A DNA stretch of 64,000 nt, from contig CAVQTR010000003.1 in NCBI GenBank assembly GCA_963716685.1, forward strand, positions 868,001-932,000, written 5' to 3'. Below are positions 34,506-43,636 of the stretch, piece after piece. The notes beneath the pieces are model-generated. The model did no database searches. It was not told where the DNA came from and saw nothing but the letters and a program-made list of their open reading frames with translations. Origin of the DNA: JALYXI01 sp963716685 (GTDB taxonomy: Bacteria > Acidobacteriota > Terriglobia > Bryobacterales > Bryobacteraceae). The translations under genes were made by a program, and so were the position numbers. Each line of letters opens with the position of its first letter. The first letter of the stretch is position 1.

Positions 34506-37500
34506 ATGCCTGATACCTCTGTCCGATATTTGATCACTGCGGACCCGGAACCCGCCGTTAAGGCCGCCGAGAAGGTCAACAATGCCTTCAGCGGCATCGG
34601 GACGGCAGCCCAGAGCAGCATGGCGGGCGTGCAGCGGGCGTTTGATACAGGAATTGCCGCGGTTGCAGCTTACGCAGTAAGTGTCCGCAAGGAGTTCGGC
34701 GGAGCAACTTCGACAATAGCGGCCCACGCGCGGCAACTGGTCGAGCTCGGCGGCGCTTCGGCGGCTGCGCGGGAAAGCTATTCACTTCTTGTCTCCGCGG
34801 CGGCCAGGGGCGCTGACGCATTCACCAATCACGGGAAGGCGCTCGACACCTTGACCAATTCCTATCGGGCGGCGCGCCTGATAATCAGTCCCACATTGTT
34901 CACCGCTACAACCGTTGCAGCTGGCATTGCGGCAGAAGAAATACTTCGATACACCTACAACCGGGGCAAGCAGATTGAGGCCGATACGCTGTTTGCCGCG
35001 AAAGCGGACATCTCCATCCGGCAAACTCAGAATCTCGCCGCAGCCTCACTGCTGGCCGGTAAGAACTACGAGTTCTTCGGTTCGAAACTGGCGGACCTTA
35101 GTGCCAGCCTCGGAAAGAGCGCCGGTCAGAACGCACTGGAGCAGTTGGGAATTTTCCGGGGCGGTAAGGAAGCCCCCGACCTGCTGATTCAGATCGCGAC
35201 GGCATTCGAGCGTATAAAAGACCCCTCCGAAAAAGCGCGTCTTTCGATGGCGCTGTTTGAGAAAACTTACGCTGAAGTGTTGCCCGAATTAAACCGGGCT
35301 CTCGGCGAAAACGTCAGAAGCGCGGAAAAGTGGGGCGCGGTGCTGGGCCCGGAACGGTCCGCCAATATCGGACAGTTCAAATCGAACGTCGATGAGATGA
35401 TCCGCTCTCTTGGGCTGATCGGGTCAAAATTCAGCGTCATCGGTTCATCCATTTCGAACTTCTTCGAAGATAAAGTAGCCAGCGCTGCGAATCGGGCGGT
35501 CGATTCTTTGAAGGGCGCCTATGAGCGGACGAAAACTTTCATTTTTGGCGAGCCGCCGCCGGATGTAGCACGGGAAGCGGAGTCAAGAAAAGTTCTCCGG
35601 CAGGGCGTCCGCGCCACGGAGTTACGCGACGTCGCGCGTAACGCGATCGAGCTAGATCGTCAGTCACGATCCGGCATTGAGGATCAGCTGGCGGACGCAC
35701 GGTCGAGGCAGGCGACCGCAGCCAAAGCCCTTGAGTCCCCGGACCTCAGCAGCGAAGAAACTATCCGTCAGGCAAATCGGTTCAACGATGCGCGACACCA
35801 GGCCGGCGTTCTCGGCGCGAAAATCGCAGCACTGGATCTTGCGGATCAGCGGGCGAGCGATGCCGCAGACGCGGCGCGCGCCGTCTCACGCTCTCAAAAC
35901 GAAGCGGTACGCTCCAGCGCGGAGAGTCTTCTGACCGCGCAGTCCAAAGACTTCGGCCCGCTCGGCCAGGCGTTCCTTGAGGCTCAGCGCGAATCCTTAC
36001 GCGACAGTTCACGGGTGGACAAAGATGGCAACCTCCAACGCTTCCCGCTGACTCCTGAGACCGCTCGGAACATTCAGCAGACGCTGGCGGCCAACCTTCT
36101 CGAAATTCAGAAAAAGCAACTGGCGGAGCAACAGAAGGGGATCGAGGAAGCATTCCACCTCAGCGTGGAATACGACAGTCAACTGCTGCAGAAACGCCTG
36201 CAGAATGATGATCTGCTTCTGAACAGGCAGATCGAAAACGGTGTACGCCTGAAGGAGTTTGACGTCGATCAGGCCGGCTTTGATCGCGACAGTCAACTCC
36301 GCGCGCTGGATACCATCGACGCGCAAACCCTCGCGCAAAAGAAGAACCTGGAGAGCCGAAAGGCCGATATCGAAGTCGCCTACCAGAAACAGGTGCTGCA
36401 GACGCGCCTTGAGCTTGCGGACGATGCAGCAGAACGAGAACTCGCTGACGAACAACGCCGGCTTGAGAACCTGGGACTTTCACGGCAGGAGATCGGGACG
36501 CGGCTCGCGCCGTTGATCGACCAGCAGAATCAATCTCGCAATACTCTTGGCCTGACCTCCCAGGCCGCAATTGCAGCAGCGCGCGACAACGCGAACAATC
36601 GAATTGACCAGATCACGCGAGAAGGGAACCTGAACGAGTTTAACTCGATCAAAAGTTCGGCTACCAGCCTGATTGACACTCTGTTTACCCGGACCCGCGA
36701 CTTTGGCAAGGCAGTAGGGGATTTCTTCCGCCATGCCGTGTTGGCCCCGCTCGAAGAAATCGCGGCGTCTCAGGTGGCGAAACTGATCTTTGGCGCTATC
36801 AATCCGGGTCAATCCGTATCGTTCGCATCCGGCGGCGGTGGTACGGCAAAATTTGGCAGGTTCGGCGGAATTCTGGGATCTCTGGGGCTCGGGACGCAGC
36901 CCGTTTTCAGTTCGCCCGGTTCCAGTGTGATTGCGGCTCCGCCTCCAGCGGGCGATGTTTCGTTCGGCACCGGTGCAGCAGGCATCTCCCTGCCCGGATT
37001 CCCTGCGGCGAACCTGGCGGCATCTCTTCCGGGGCTGCTTGCCTTGAATTTTGGAGGCTATACCTCCGGAGGCGAGGATATTGGAGCGGGCCGCAACACG
37101 TCGGGGCTGCCTACGCTTCCGAGTGGCCTGATTGACCGCACGGGGACTCCCCAGAATGGCCCGGTCTCTCTCGGCGTATCTCCCCTTGCCGGTGCGGCCG
37201 GGTTGAGTTACGGAACTCCCCGGACGGGCGGTGTATCGGGATCGCTGGTAGGTGCGGTGAAGGGCGGCATCGGCTCCAATATCGCGAGTTTCTTTGGATT
37301 CGGCGCCAACAGCGTGTACGGTTCGGGCATCTATGGCTCGGGCATTACCGGAGCACTGGGGACACTGGCGACGTCTCCCGCCGCGGCTGCCGTTGGAAGC
37401 GCACTTCTGCTCAACGGAATTCAGCGCAGACCCGGCGCGGTGTCGACCATTGAGAGCGCGGGCGGCGGAGCACTGACCGGCGCATTTCTCGGGGCAAAGA

Positions 37501-38309
37501 GTGGCGATCCGGTATCCGGCGCATTAATCGGCGGGGGTGGTGGGCTGTTGCTTGGCGGCGTTCGCTCCCGCGGCATTGCAGGCGCTCTGGAGTCGACTGC
37601 TGGTGGTGCGCTGGCCGGGGCGGGGATTGGGACTCTGCTGCTTCCGGGGCTTGGGACTCTTGCGGGCGCGGCCATCGGTGCTGCGGCGGGGCTCGGTGCT
37701 TCACTCATTGGGGATCTGATTCCCACCGATCGCCAATCCGTCAAAGATCAGGTGAAGTCGCTCTATCGCCTGACCATCAATAACTCAATTGCGGATCAGA
37801 TCATCAGCGTGGCAAAGTCCAGTTTTGGCGGCAGTTTCTCTGTGGCGATCCGGTCCAAGCAGATTCTTGATTTGCTGTCTTTGTACGCCCAAAGCACCGG
37901 GCAGAATTTCCTGTTTAAGAATTCCCCTACGCCTGCATATATAACCGAGCAGGGCGGCATCCTGGGGCAGCAATACACCAACATTGGAGGGAAGCCATAC
38001 TCTTTCGGCGGCTCAATCGGCGTACAGGATGGCATCCAAACCAGCATCATCCCGACATACGTTGCTGGTTCACAGACAATTCGGACCAACGGGCAGACGT
38101 ATGCAGGGCTTCCCAGTTTCGGCGCTCCCTCGGGAGTCATTTCGCTTGATGCTAACGCGACGACAGCACTGCTTCAGGGACAGGCGGCTCAGTATGTCGC
38201 TGGTAATCCCACTGACGTTGCCAGTTCGGTAGCGGCGGCACAGCAGAGCAGTTTTGACCGTCGGACCAGTGCGGCCCGGCTGTTAAGTCCCGGTTTGCTG
38301 GTGGGATAA
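34506..38309 (+). CDS. phage tail tape-measure-like protein
   Basis: A 1267-residue protein. Residues about 1-130 are helical and Ala-rich. Long coiled-coil helices follow (about 370-730, with repeated Arg/Gln/Glu such as QQKGIEEAFHLSVEYDSQLL). Hydrophobic Gly/Ala stretches (about 940-1075, for example GTLAGAAIGAAAGLGASLIG) suit membrane insertion, and the C-terminus is compact. This is the layout of siphovirus tape-measure proteins, which set tail length and help DNA entry; about 1.5 angstrom per residue would predict a tail near 190 nm. No tail tube, chaperone pair or hub gene lies beside it. Confidence 0.75.
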   Translation: MPDTSVRYLITADPEPAVKAAEKVNNAFSGIGTAAQSSMAGVQRAFDTGIAAVAAYAVSVRKEFGGATSTIAAHARQLVELGGASAAARESYSLLVSAAARGADAFTNHGKALDTLTNSYRAARLIISPTLFTATTVAAGIAAEEILRYTYNRGKQIEADTLFAAKADISIRQTQNLAAASLLAGKNYEFFGSKLADLSASLGKSAGQNALEQLGIFRGGKEAPDLLIQIATAFERIKDPSEKARLSMALFEKTYAEVLPELNRALGENVRSAEKWGAVLGPERSANIGQFKSNVDEMIRSLGLIGSKFSVIGSSISNFFEDKVASAANRAVDSLKGAYERTKTFIFGEPPPDVAREAESRKVLRQGVRATELRDVARNAIELDRQSRSGIEDQLADARSRQATAAKALESPDLSSEETIRQANRFNDARHQAGVLGAKIAALDLADQRASDAADAARAVSRSQNEAVRSSAESLLTAQSKDFGPLGQAFLEAQRESLRDSSRVDKDGNLQRFPLTPETARNIQQTLAANLLEIQKKQLAEQQKGIEEAFHLSVEYDSQLLQKRLQNDDLLLNRQIENGVRLKEFDVDQAGFDRDSQLRALDTIDAQTLAQKKNLESRKADIEVAYQKQVLQTRLELADDAAERELADEQRRLENLGLSRQEIGTRLAPLIDQQNQSRNTLGLTSQAAIAAARDNANNRIDQITREGNLNEFNSIKSSATSLIDTLFTRTRDFGKAVGDFFRHAVLAPLEEIAASQVAKLIFGAINPGQSVSFASGGGGTAKFGRFGGILGSLGLGTQPVFSSPGSSVIAAPPPAGDVSFGTGAAGISLPGFPAANLAASLPGLLALNFGGYTSGGEDIGAGRNTSGLPTLPSGLIDRTGTPQNGPVSLGVSPLAGAAGLSYGTPRTGGVSGSLVGAVKGGIGSNIASFFGFGANSVYGSGIYGSGITGALGTLATSPAAAAVGSALLLNGIQRRPGAVSTIESAGGGALTGAFLGAKSGDPVSGALIGGGGGLLLGGVRSRGIAGALESTAGGALAGAGIGTLLLPGLGTLAGAAIGAAAGLGASLIGDLIPTDRQSVKDQVKSLYRLTINNSIADQIISVAKSSFGGSFSVAIRSKQILDLLSLYAQSTGQNFLFKNSPTPAYITEQGGILGQQYTNIGGKPYSFGGSIGVQDGIQTSIIPTYVAGSQTIRTNGQTYAGLPSFGAPSGVISLDANATTALLQGQAAQYVAGNPTDVASSVAAAQQSSFDRRTSAARLLSPGLLVG

Positions 38310-38313
38310 GTTT

Positions 38314-38379
38314 ATGGCGCGTCCTCCGGCGGTGGTATCCGTACAGACGATTTCATGCAGCCCGGCTTATTCTCTGTAG
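38314..38379 (+). pseudogene. truncated start of the gene after the tape measure
   Basis: An ATG four bases after the tape-measure stop opens a 21-codon frame (MARPPAVVSVQTISCSPAYSL) that ends at TAG. Its position fits the next tail gene, but nothing tail-like follows, so the module appears cut off here. It could also be a chance short frame. Confidence 0.35.
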
Positions 38380-38700
38380 ATGGATTCCGGAGACAATCGA
38401 CACATCGACGAACCGCGAAGCGCCCGCGAGTCGGTAGACAGACTCCGGGACGAAGGCACGCCCGATCCCAAACCGAAGCTGGACATCCCGTCTCTCCTTG
38501 ACCTTCATTGGTTTGGGGAAAGGAAGCGCCGCTATCAAGAACCGCCCCATGGCCGCAGAAAACCAAGGTCGGGAACTGCGCCATAGAACCGCTTGATGCG
38601 TGGTGGACAGGTGAATCGGTTTACAGTGCGTGCATAACGAACCGTGATTTTCATTGTCTGGGTGGTTAGAATACTTCCTCAGATTGCTACCATCAGCTTG
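38380..38700. other. 321-bp region without a supported gene
   Basis: A 68-codon frame (38380-38586, plus strand) follows directly after the truncated frame; it is Arg/Pro/Asp-rich, of no family, and may be a chance frame. The rest up to 38700 is low in coding character. This is the junction between the tape-measure module and the worn right half of the element. Confidence 0.4.
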
Positions 38701-38925
38701 ATGGCGTGCGAAGATTGCCGCGCACTTATGGAAAAGTACCAGCAAGCCGCCCGCGTGTACGCCGACTCAGTTGAACAGTTGCGTATCGCAGTCAATCTAC
38801 CGGATTTCGAAAAGATTTGTGAGACATCCAAGCTGCTTCGAACTGGATGCCGGGAGGCGCGTGAGGCTCTCGAACTTCACCGCGAAGAAAAGCACGGCTG
38901 GCCGCCCCAGTTAAGGCGGATTTAA
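38701..38925 (+). CDS. small acidobacterial-type hypothetical protein
   Basis: A 74-residue protein from the ATG at 38701 (MACEDCRALMEKYQQA). It has a Cys-x2-Cys at the start and a helical body with acidic and basic residues. Proteins of this shape are frequent in soil Acidobacteria genomes; no function is known. It converges with the AT-hook protein gene, with 11 bases between. Confidence 0.6.
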   Translation: MACEDCRALMEKYQQAARVYADSVEQLRIAVNLPDFEKICETSKLLRTGCREAREALELHREEKHGWPPQLRRI

Positions 38926-38936
38926 CACCACTCTCT

Positions 38937-39152
38937 CTATTTTGTTCGCCTGGATCTTTTATTCTTTGATCCCGGAGGGCGGCCGCGTTTTCTAACGAGC
39001 GCTAATACAGGCATTCGGACGGTAGAGGTAGCGCTGCCCGTGTCGTCGATCGCTTCAACGAATCGCTCGAAGCTGTGAATCGCGCGTTCCAAGTTTAGGC
39101 GTTCCTCTTTAAGTGCGGCCAGTACCGCGTGGAGATTGACGGCTTCGCTCAT
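38937..39152 (-). CDS. small protein with AT-hook-like motif
   Basis: A 71-residue protein: a helical N-terminal half (VLAALKEERLNLERAIHSFERF) and a basic C-terminus with KRGRPPGSKNK, close to the AT-hook core RGRP, which binds the minor groove of A+T-rich DNA. Upstream on its own strand lies a direct repeat (GGTACAA and GGTACA, about 39152-39168) that may be part of its promoter. Confidence 0.6.
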   Translation of the reverse strand: MSEAVNLHAVLAALKEERLNLERAIHSFERFVEAIDDTGSATSTVRMPVLALVRKRGRPPGSKNKRSRRTK

Positions 39153-39393
39153 GTACCAAATTGTACCTTTTTGGACGTAAAATGCGCAGTTTTTATTACA
39201 AAAGCCATTAGTTGTTTTTGCGCTTTAGTGGTGCCACGGGGGCTGCGCCCATACAACTCTGATCTTCTGCCCAAGGCCTACTTCGAGCTGTTAGCGGGGA
39301 AGAGATTTCCGATGATGCGGTGAAGCGCCCAGCCCAGAAGGCCGTCGATTCCGCCGAGTATACTCTTGGCCCCGTCACGCCGCCGGAGGACCG

Positions 39394-39750
39394 CTACCGT
39401 GTAGTCCAGGTAGTCACGATGCCGTTGTCAAGAGTAACTCTCGTTCTATAGCGGTTCGCTTCATAATGGCCGTACTTCCATATTTCACGTCTTCGAGTTT
39501 TCAGAAGCCTGACATCTACAGCGTCCGGTGGGCCCAATGAGTCTCTGAGCTGCTCGGCTGTTTGACCTCGCCAGAACATTTTCCGGGCAATCATGGATGC
39601 TATCTCGCCCGAATATTTAGCGGAAACCATTGTTAGCCGCTCCTGTTCGCGTTTTGCCTGCTGCGCTTTATAGATCAGAACCCATATGCCGACTGCGACA
39701 ATTGTTACAAGGGAGAAAATGGCTTTCTCGTCGCCGTTTCTGGCCAGCAT
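39394..39750 (-). CDS. small membrane-anchored protein, function unknown
   Basis: A 118-residue protein with one hydrophobic segment (about residues 10-27, AIFSLVTIVAVGIWVLIY), a short basic linker and a soluble end with KMFWRGQTAEQLRDSLGPPDAVD and VTLDNGIVTTW, which recalls the fold of small SmpA/BamE-like domains (helices followed by strands). No family is certain. It lies in the worn half of the element. Confidence 0.5.
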   Translation of the reverse strand: MLARNGDEKAIFSLVTIVAVGIWVLIYKAQQAKREQERLTMVSAKYSGEIASMIARKMFWRGQTAEQLRDSLGPPDAVDVRLLKTRRREIWKYGHYEANRYRTRVTLDNGIVTTWTTR

Positions 39751-39759
39751 TCGAGAATT

Positions 39760-40041
39760 CTACACCTCAGCTTTCAAGGCGTCTATAAACTCGTCGGGCG
39801 CCCGCTGACGAAGCCCGGAGCCCAGGGGGCGGCCGGTAAAGAAAAAGGGAAACGGCAGTCGTTCGATTACACCGATGCGGCGGGGGTTCGACCCGGAAGA
39901 GTCAGCGGGACCATCGCCGACCGTCCTTTGCACAAGGGCAGCTGGAAGGTCGGCGGGAAAACCCGAGGCCAGGACTTGAAGGGCTTCGACCCCGCCCGCC
40001 GAAGCTCCTACCACAATAATGAGTTCGTCAGATGTCTGTGA
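39760..40041 (-). pseudogene. fragment of a CheB-type methylesterase gene
   Basis: The frame contains IIVVGASAGGVEALQVLASG followed by FPADLPAALV, the start of the CheB catalytic domain with its GASAGG nucleophile-loop Ser, then departs into unrelated sequence. There is no proper start codon before the motif (an internal GTG lies within it), no receiver domain and no catalytic His/Asp part. It is a remnant that may have arrived by recombination at the element. Not functional as a methylesterase. Confidence 0.6.
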
Positions 40042-40133
40042 ATGAATGCTTCCAAATCCGCTTGATCCATCCTAATTTCCGGGATATAGGACAAATGTGT
40101 CTTAAATACCTGCGATTATTAACAGGATAGGTA

Positions 40134-40412
40134 ATGCCCGATATGCGTATACCGTATACCCGGCGCTCGGGGAGCAGAGCGATCCAAGCTCTGCAGCACG
40201 ATGTGCAGCAACGCTCGGTAGAAGCGATTCGAATTGAAATGGGGCTTGCTGATGCCATTTTGTGTTTGGGCCGGGCGCAGTACAGAGCCGGTGACCTTTC
40301 CCACGCGCGAAGCAGCCTCCGGCGCAGCCGTCAGGCATTCTCTGCCGCTAGCAAAAAGTTGGATTGGCTGATCAGCATTGAGGGCTGCGGATTATCTGGC
40401 ATTGGGCGCTGA
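40134..40412 (+). CDS. small helical protein, function unknown
   Basis: A 92-residue frame from the ATG at 40134. The middle part (VEAIRIEMGLADAILCLGRAQYRAGD then HARSSLRRSRQAF) reads like a pair of TPR-style helices and resembles small acidobacterial proteins. No family is certain. It lies directly before the tape-measure remnant. Confidence 0.45.
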   Translation: MPDMRIPYTRRSGSRAIQALQHDVQQRSVEAIRIEMGLADAILCLGRAQYRAGDLSHARSSLRRSRQAFSAASKKLDWLISIEGCGLSGIGR

Positions 40413-40758
40413 AGTCCAGGCAGTATTCGCGCGTTGGGAAAAAGCCCCGGCTGAATTGATCGCACATGAGCGGTTTCCGGTCACCTCTCAGTGGGTTTGT
40501 TGTATCACAGCAGCACTAATTGACCAGCAGAATTAGGCCCGCAACAATATCCACCTTGCGTTTCAGGCTTCCGGCGCCGCGGCGCGTGACAATGCCGGCT
40601 ATCGAATCGATCAGATTACCAAAGAAGCCAACCGCCGCCCTTCCCGGATCAAACAACAATATGCGGACGAACTTCTCAACTCATGTGGGCGTTAGTGGCC
40701 CTAAGAAGGTCGCCCAGCTGCAATGCGCGATTCTGCGCCTCGTCTCGCGTGCGGAAGG
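40413..40758. other. region without an intact gene, holding the tape-measure remnant
   Basis: Apart from the remnant described separately, no coding frame is supported between 40413 and the end of the glycosyltransferase gene at 40759. Codon character is mixed and frames are short. Confidence 0.5.
40492..40695 (+). pseudogene. deletion-fused remnant of a second tape-measure module
   Basis: Translation of 40518-40695 gives LIDQQN-stop-ARNN, FQASGAAARDNAGYRIDQITKEAN, then drifts to a TAG. The intact gene at 34506 has LIDQQNQSRNTLGL, AAARDNANNRIDQITREGN at about 36515-36630. Just before, 40492-40519 reads LLYHSST in another frame, matching the gene at 33945 (16 identical bases). Two segments about 2.3 kb apart in the intact copy are thus joined here, with a stop codon and divergence. 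It is decayed DNA from a related, not identical, copy. Confidence 0.75.
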
Positions 40759-42051
40759 TCATGGACTGGGGGTTGCCCTCAACTGAGAGGTATCTGCGTA
40801 TCCGTCCCATTTGCCCGCGACGGTTTGGCGGTAAATCGCCAACGCACTAACGATACGCGCCTCCCAGCCGTATTCCTTCTCTGCGCGGGCCCTCCCGCGC
40901 AGACCCCGCTGGCGCCACAATTCCGGGTTGCGCACAATATCCCGGAAGGCGTCCGCGAGGCCCTGAATCAGCGCCTCCGGTCCGTCTGCCGAAACCAAGC
41001 GCCCCACTTCGTCATCCACCAGTTCCGCCGGTCCCCCGTAATTCACGGCCAGCACCGGCAGCGCGGACGCTTCGGCTTCCAGAATCACCGCCCCCCCCGA
41101 TTCGCGCACCGAAGGCAAACAAAAGAGGTGTGCCTTCCGCATCTCGACGGCTACCTCAGCCAGCGGCAGCGCTCCGGCAAACGTCACGATATCCGCCAGT
41201 CCCAGCCGTTTCGTCAACCCCTCCAACTCCTGCCGGATCGGTCCGTCGCCCACGATGCTGACGTGCAGCGGCAACTCGCTGCACGCCCGCGCCGCCGCTT
41301 TCAGCAGCATCGCCACACCTTTGAAGGGCAGCAGACGGCCAACAAAGATCACCTGCAATGGATTCGTCTGCGAAGGCGGCGACTCCCAGGTCCCCGCGGC
41401 GAAGATGTCGAGGTCCACACCGTTCTCCAGCATCCGCAGAACCGTCGCCCGCCTCGGCAGGCTCTTATCCGTCGATCGCGTCGCGCTTAGGATCAGCGCA
41501 GCGTTGCGGGTACAGCCGAACGCCCAGTCGAGAAACCTGCCGATCTCACGCACCCGGTACAGCCAGCCCGAATCCGCCTTCATCACTTCCGGGAAACCGG
41601 CCGGTGATGCCAGTCGCCCGTTCCACGGTCCCACGATTAACGGAATCCCAAGCCGGTGCAGACGGGTGGCCGCCAGCGGCGATACCGGAGTCACCGCGTG
41701 AATCACATCCCACTCCCTCCCTCGTTTTCTGAGTTGACGCAGCGCCACCTGGTCATACACATAGAAATCCGCCGAGGAAAGCAGAAATACCGCGTGCTCG
41801 CTGTTAGGAAACAGGCGGCGCGCCAGCCGGTACAGCGGACCTGCGAACCACTCTGTATCGATGTACACGATTTCCGAGCCGGCCAGAGGCGCGCCGGCCG
41901 CCGTCAGGCAGTCGCGGTTTCGCACATGCGTGACCAGCGTCACGCACGCGTAGCGCGTCATGCGCGAATACCATTCCCAGCCAATCTGGGATACCGAACC
42001 CATTCCCGGACCACACTGGTACGCGGAAAGCAGAACGCGAAGCAACTTCAT
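40759..42051 (-). CDS. glycosyltransferase family 4 (GT-B fold)
   Basis: About 430 residues from the ATG at 42051 (MKLLRVLLSAYQCGPGMGS). The N-terminal Rossmann half has GSVSQIGWEWYSRM, and the C-terminal donor-binding half has VIFVGRLLPFKGVAMLLKAA, SIVGDGPIRQELEGLTKRLGL and the EAEASALPVLAVNYGGPAELV region with the Glu of GT4 enzymes. It transfers a sugar from a nucleotide donor, probably in surface polysaccharide assembly. It is the only clear metabolic cargo of the element, and may alter the cell surface of the host. Confidence 0.85.
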   Translation of the reverse strand: MKLLRVLLSAYQCGPGMGSVSQIGWEWYSRMTRYACVTLVTHVRNRDCLTAAGAPLAGSEIVYIDTEWFAGPLYRLARRLFPNSEHAVFLLSSADFYVYDQVALRQLRKRGREWDVIHAVTPVSPLAATRLHRLGIPLIVGPWNGRLASPAGFPEVMKADSGWLYRVREIGRFLDWAFGCTRNAALILSATRSTDKSLPRRATVLRMLENGVDLDIFAAGTWESPPSQTNPLQVIFVGRLLPFKGVAMLLKAAARACSELPLHVSIVGDGPIRQELEGLTKRLGLADIVTFAGALPLAEVAVEMRKAHLFCLPSVRESGGAVILEAEASALPVLAVNYGGPAELVDDEVGRLVSADGPEALIQGLADAFRDIVRNPELWRQRGLRGRARAEKEYGWEARIVSALAIYRQTVAGKWDGYADTSQLRATPSP

Positions 42052-42427
42052 TATTCCCAATTTACCCGCACTGATGCCATAAGATTCAGAGTAAAAGACC
42101 AAATTAACTGATTTATTTCTCGGCAATCAAAGCTTGCAATCAAATCCTCAAACTCGCCTCTGTTGGGATTTAGGGTTGTAAATCGCGGCCCGAGATTTCC
42201 ACAAGTTTTTCAAAGGTTTTCATCGCTCGGCACAGTTCCATCTGTTGCCGTTTCAACTCGGCCATAGCCGCAACAAATCTGTACGTTCCAGCGTCTCGCG
42301 ATTTGCGAGATCGTCAGGAAGGGTCTTCGCTCATGTGTCCAACTCCATCGGGAGCAGCATTTCGCACGCTGCTCCCGCATCGTAGTGGGTTGCATTTCAG
42401 CTCTACAGGTTGCCAAACGCGCGGTTT
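42052..42427. other. 376-bp A+T-richer region without a supported gene
   Basis: Upstream of the glycosyltransferase the sequence is A+T-rich, probably promoter DNA. On the minus strand around 42200-42300 short frames read LTISQIARRWNV and, in another frame, MAELKRQQMELCRAMKTFEKL, which may be a broken helix-turn-helix gene. No intact gene is supported. Confidence 0.4.
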
Positions 42428-43102
42428 TTACTTCAGAGTCCGGGCCAGCGTCTTACGCAGCGCCTCCACGTAGGCTTTCACGTCGTCCATGAGCTCTTGC
42501 GGCACGCGGATATAGTTTGCGCTGCCGTACTTGATCGCATCGTAGAAAGCGCTGGCAAGACCGACTTCGATGTTTGTGGTGTCCCCAACGAACGACGCAT
42601 GGACGGAGTCGTAGTTCTGCATAATCTCGATCATCAGTCGAATGTCTTCCGGGTTGCCCGTTTCGAGAAATTGTTGCAGCTCGCCTGCGCATTGGCTCCT
42701 GGCGGCTTCCCGGACCCGCTGCATGATACCCTCTGCGGGCTGCGCCTGGCGTTCCGTCAGGTCCGTCCGTTCGATGCGCGACTGAATGAGGGACTCCAGC
42801 AGACGACGCGCGTCCCTGTCCACAGCTTGAGCAGCGCTCTTCTCCATTTCTTCGGTGCTGAGACCGTCACCAAACTTTAAGCGCCAGTCGTGGCTGATCG
42901 TGGCGCGGACCAGCAGCCACAGATTCAGATCGGCCGGGGAGCCGTGGACCAGCATGTCGGCCACGGAATCGGCTATTCGCTCCTGAGTGGGCGTGAAAAC
43001 AACTTCGTGGCGCCGTGTGGCGCGCGAGGCGGGGATCTCCTTCGGTTTGGCGGCCGGCTTCGGCGTCTGATTCTTCTTTGGCGTAGCTGTGGCGTTTGAC
43101 AT
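42428..43102 (-). CDS. element protein, function unknown
   Basis: A 224-residue protein with a Lys/Pro/Ala-rich start (about 1-28) and a helical body (IADSVADMLVHGSP, LWLLVRATISHDWRL, IMQRVREAARSQC, LMDDVKAYVEALRK). A GGAG site precedes the start at good spacing. No family is recognised. It is downstream of the HTH protein gene at 43145 and is probably read with it. Confidence 0.55.
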   Translation of the reverse strand: MSNATATPKKNQTPKPAAKPKEIPASRATRRHEVVFTPTQERIADSVADMLVHGSPADLNLWLLVRATISHDWRLKFGDGLSTEEMEKSAAQAVDRDARRLLESLIQSRIERTDLTERQAQPAEGIMQRVREAARSQCAGELQQFLETGNPEDIRLMIEIMQNYDSVHASFVGDTTNIEVGLASAFYDAIKYGSANYIRVPQELMDDVKAYVEALRKTLARTLK

Positions 43103-43144
43103 TTTGAGTTCTCCTTCTTCGTCGATTTACTTATGGGAAAAGGT

Positions 43145-43390
43145 TCAACGCTTCGATGCTTCGATTAACAAGTCAAGATCCTGCCGGTCTACCTGAACCC
43201 GTGTGTCGATCCGGGTCACCCGCACTTTGCCCTCGCGGATCAGGCGACGCATGGCGGGTTCCGTGCGCCCGATGTACAGGGCCGCATCGCCAACGTCCAT
43301 CAGCCGCGGCTGGACAAACTGCGAATGACGCTCCACGCGCGTGGCGACGGCATCCGCTATTTCTTTGACGAACTGTTCACTCCACGTCAT
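43145..43390 (-). CDS. excisionase-like HTH protein
   Basis: An 81-residue protein; residues about 28-75 (MDVGDAALYIGRTEPAMRRLI then EGKVRVTRIDTRVQVDRQDLDLL) show the winged-helix pattern of excisionases (helix-turn-helix, then a wing). It is a second such protein in the element, on the opposite strand to the one at 43637. The pair may be what is left of another element's control region. Confidence 0.65.
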   Translation of the reverse strand: MTWSEQFVKEIADAVATRVERHSQFVQPRLMDVGDAALYIGRTEPAMRRLIREGKVRVTRIDTRVQVDRQDLDLLIEASKR

Positions 43391-43571
43391 GTCAACTTGC
43401 TCCCGATCCGTCGCTCGCCCATCTCGATATGTTCAGAATGTACTCGCCAAGAGCCCCGAGCGGCGCCGGTTATCCTGAGCCGAACACGAAGGCGGGCGGC
43501 TGACCTTTTCGACATTTTGGTTTCCTCCATTTTTTATATTCGGTCGTCACTTGCTGTAGTTTGTCGTGTTT

Positions 43572-43600
43572 TGACTTAATTTGTCAAGATCGGAATACTG
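43572..43600 (+). promoter_or_regulatory. candidate promoter with inverted repeat
   Basis: TTGAC and GTCAA arms (43572-43576 and 43584-43588) form an inverted repeat. TTGACT at 43572 and AATACT at 43595 are spaced 17 bp apart, acceptable as -35 and -10 hexamers for the rightward gene at 43637. An operator placed in the spacer would allow repression. Inferred from sequence only. Confidence 0.4.
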
Positions 43601-43636
43601 CATTTCACGATATTCCTTGATCCTCCGTGACATTTC

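Noticed and set aside
40723..41490. 255-codon plus-strand frame
   Set aside because: Arg/His/Gln-rich shadow of the glycosyltransferase gene.
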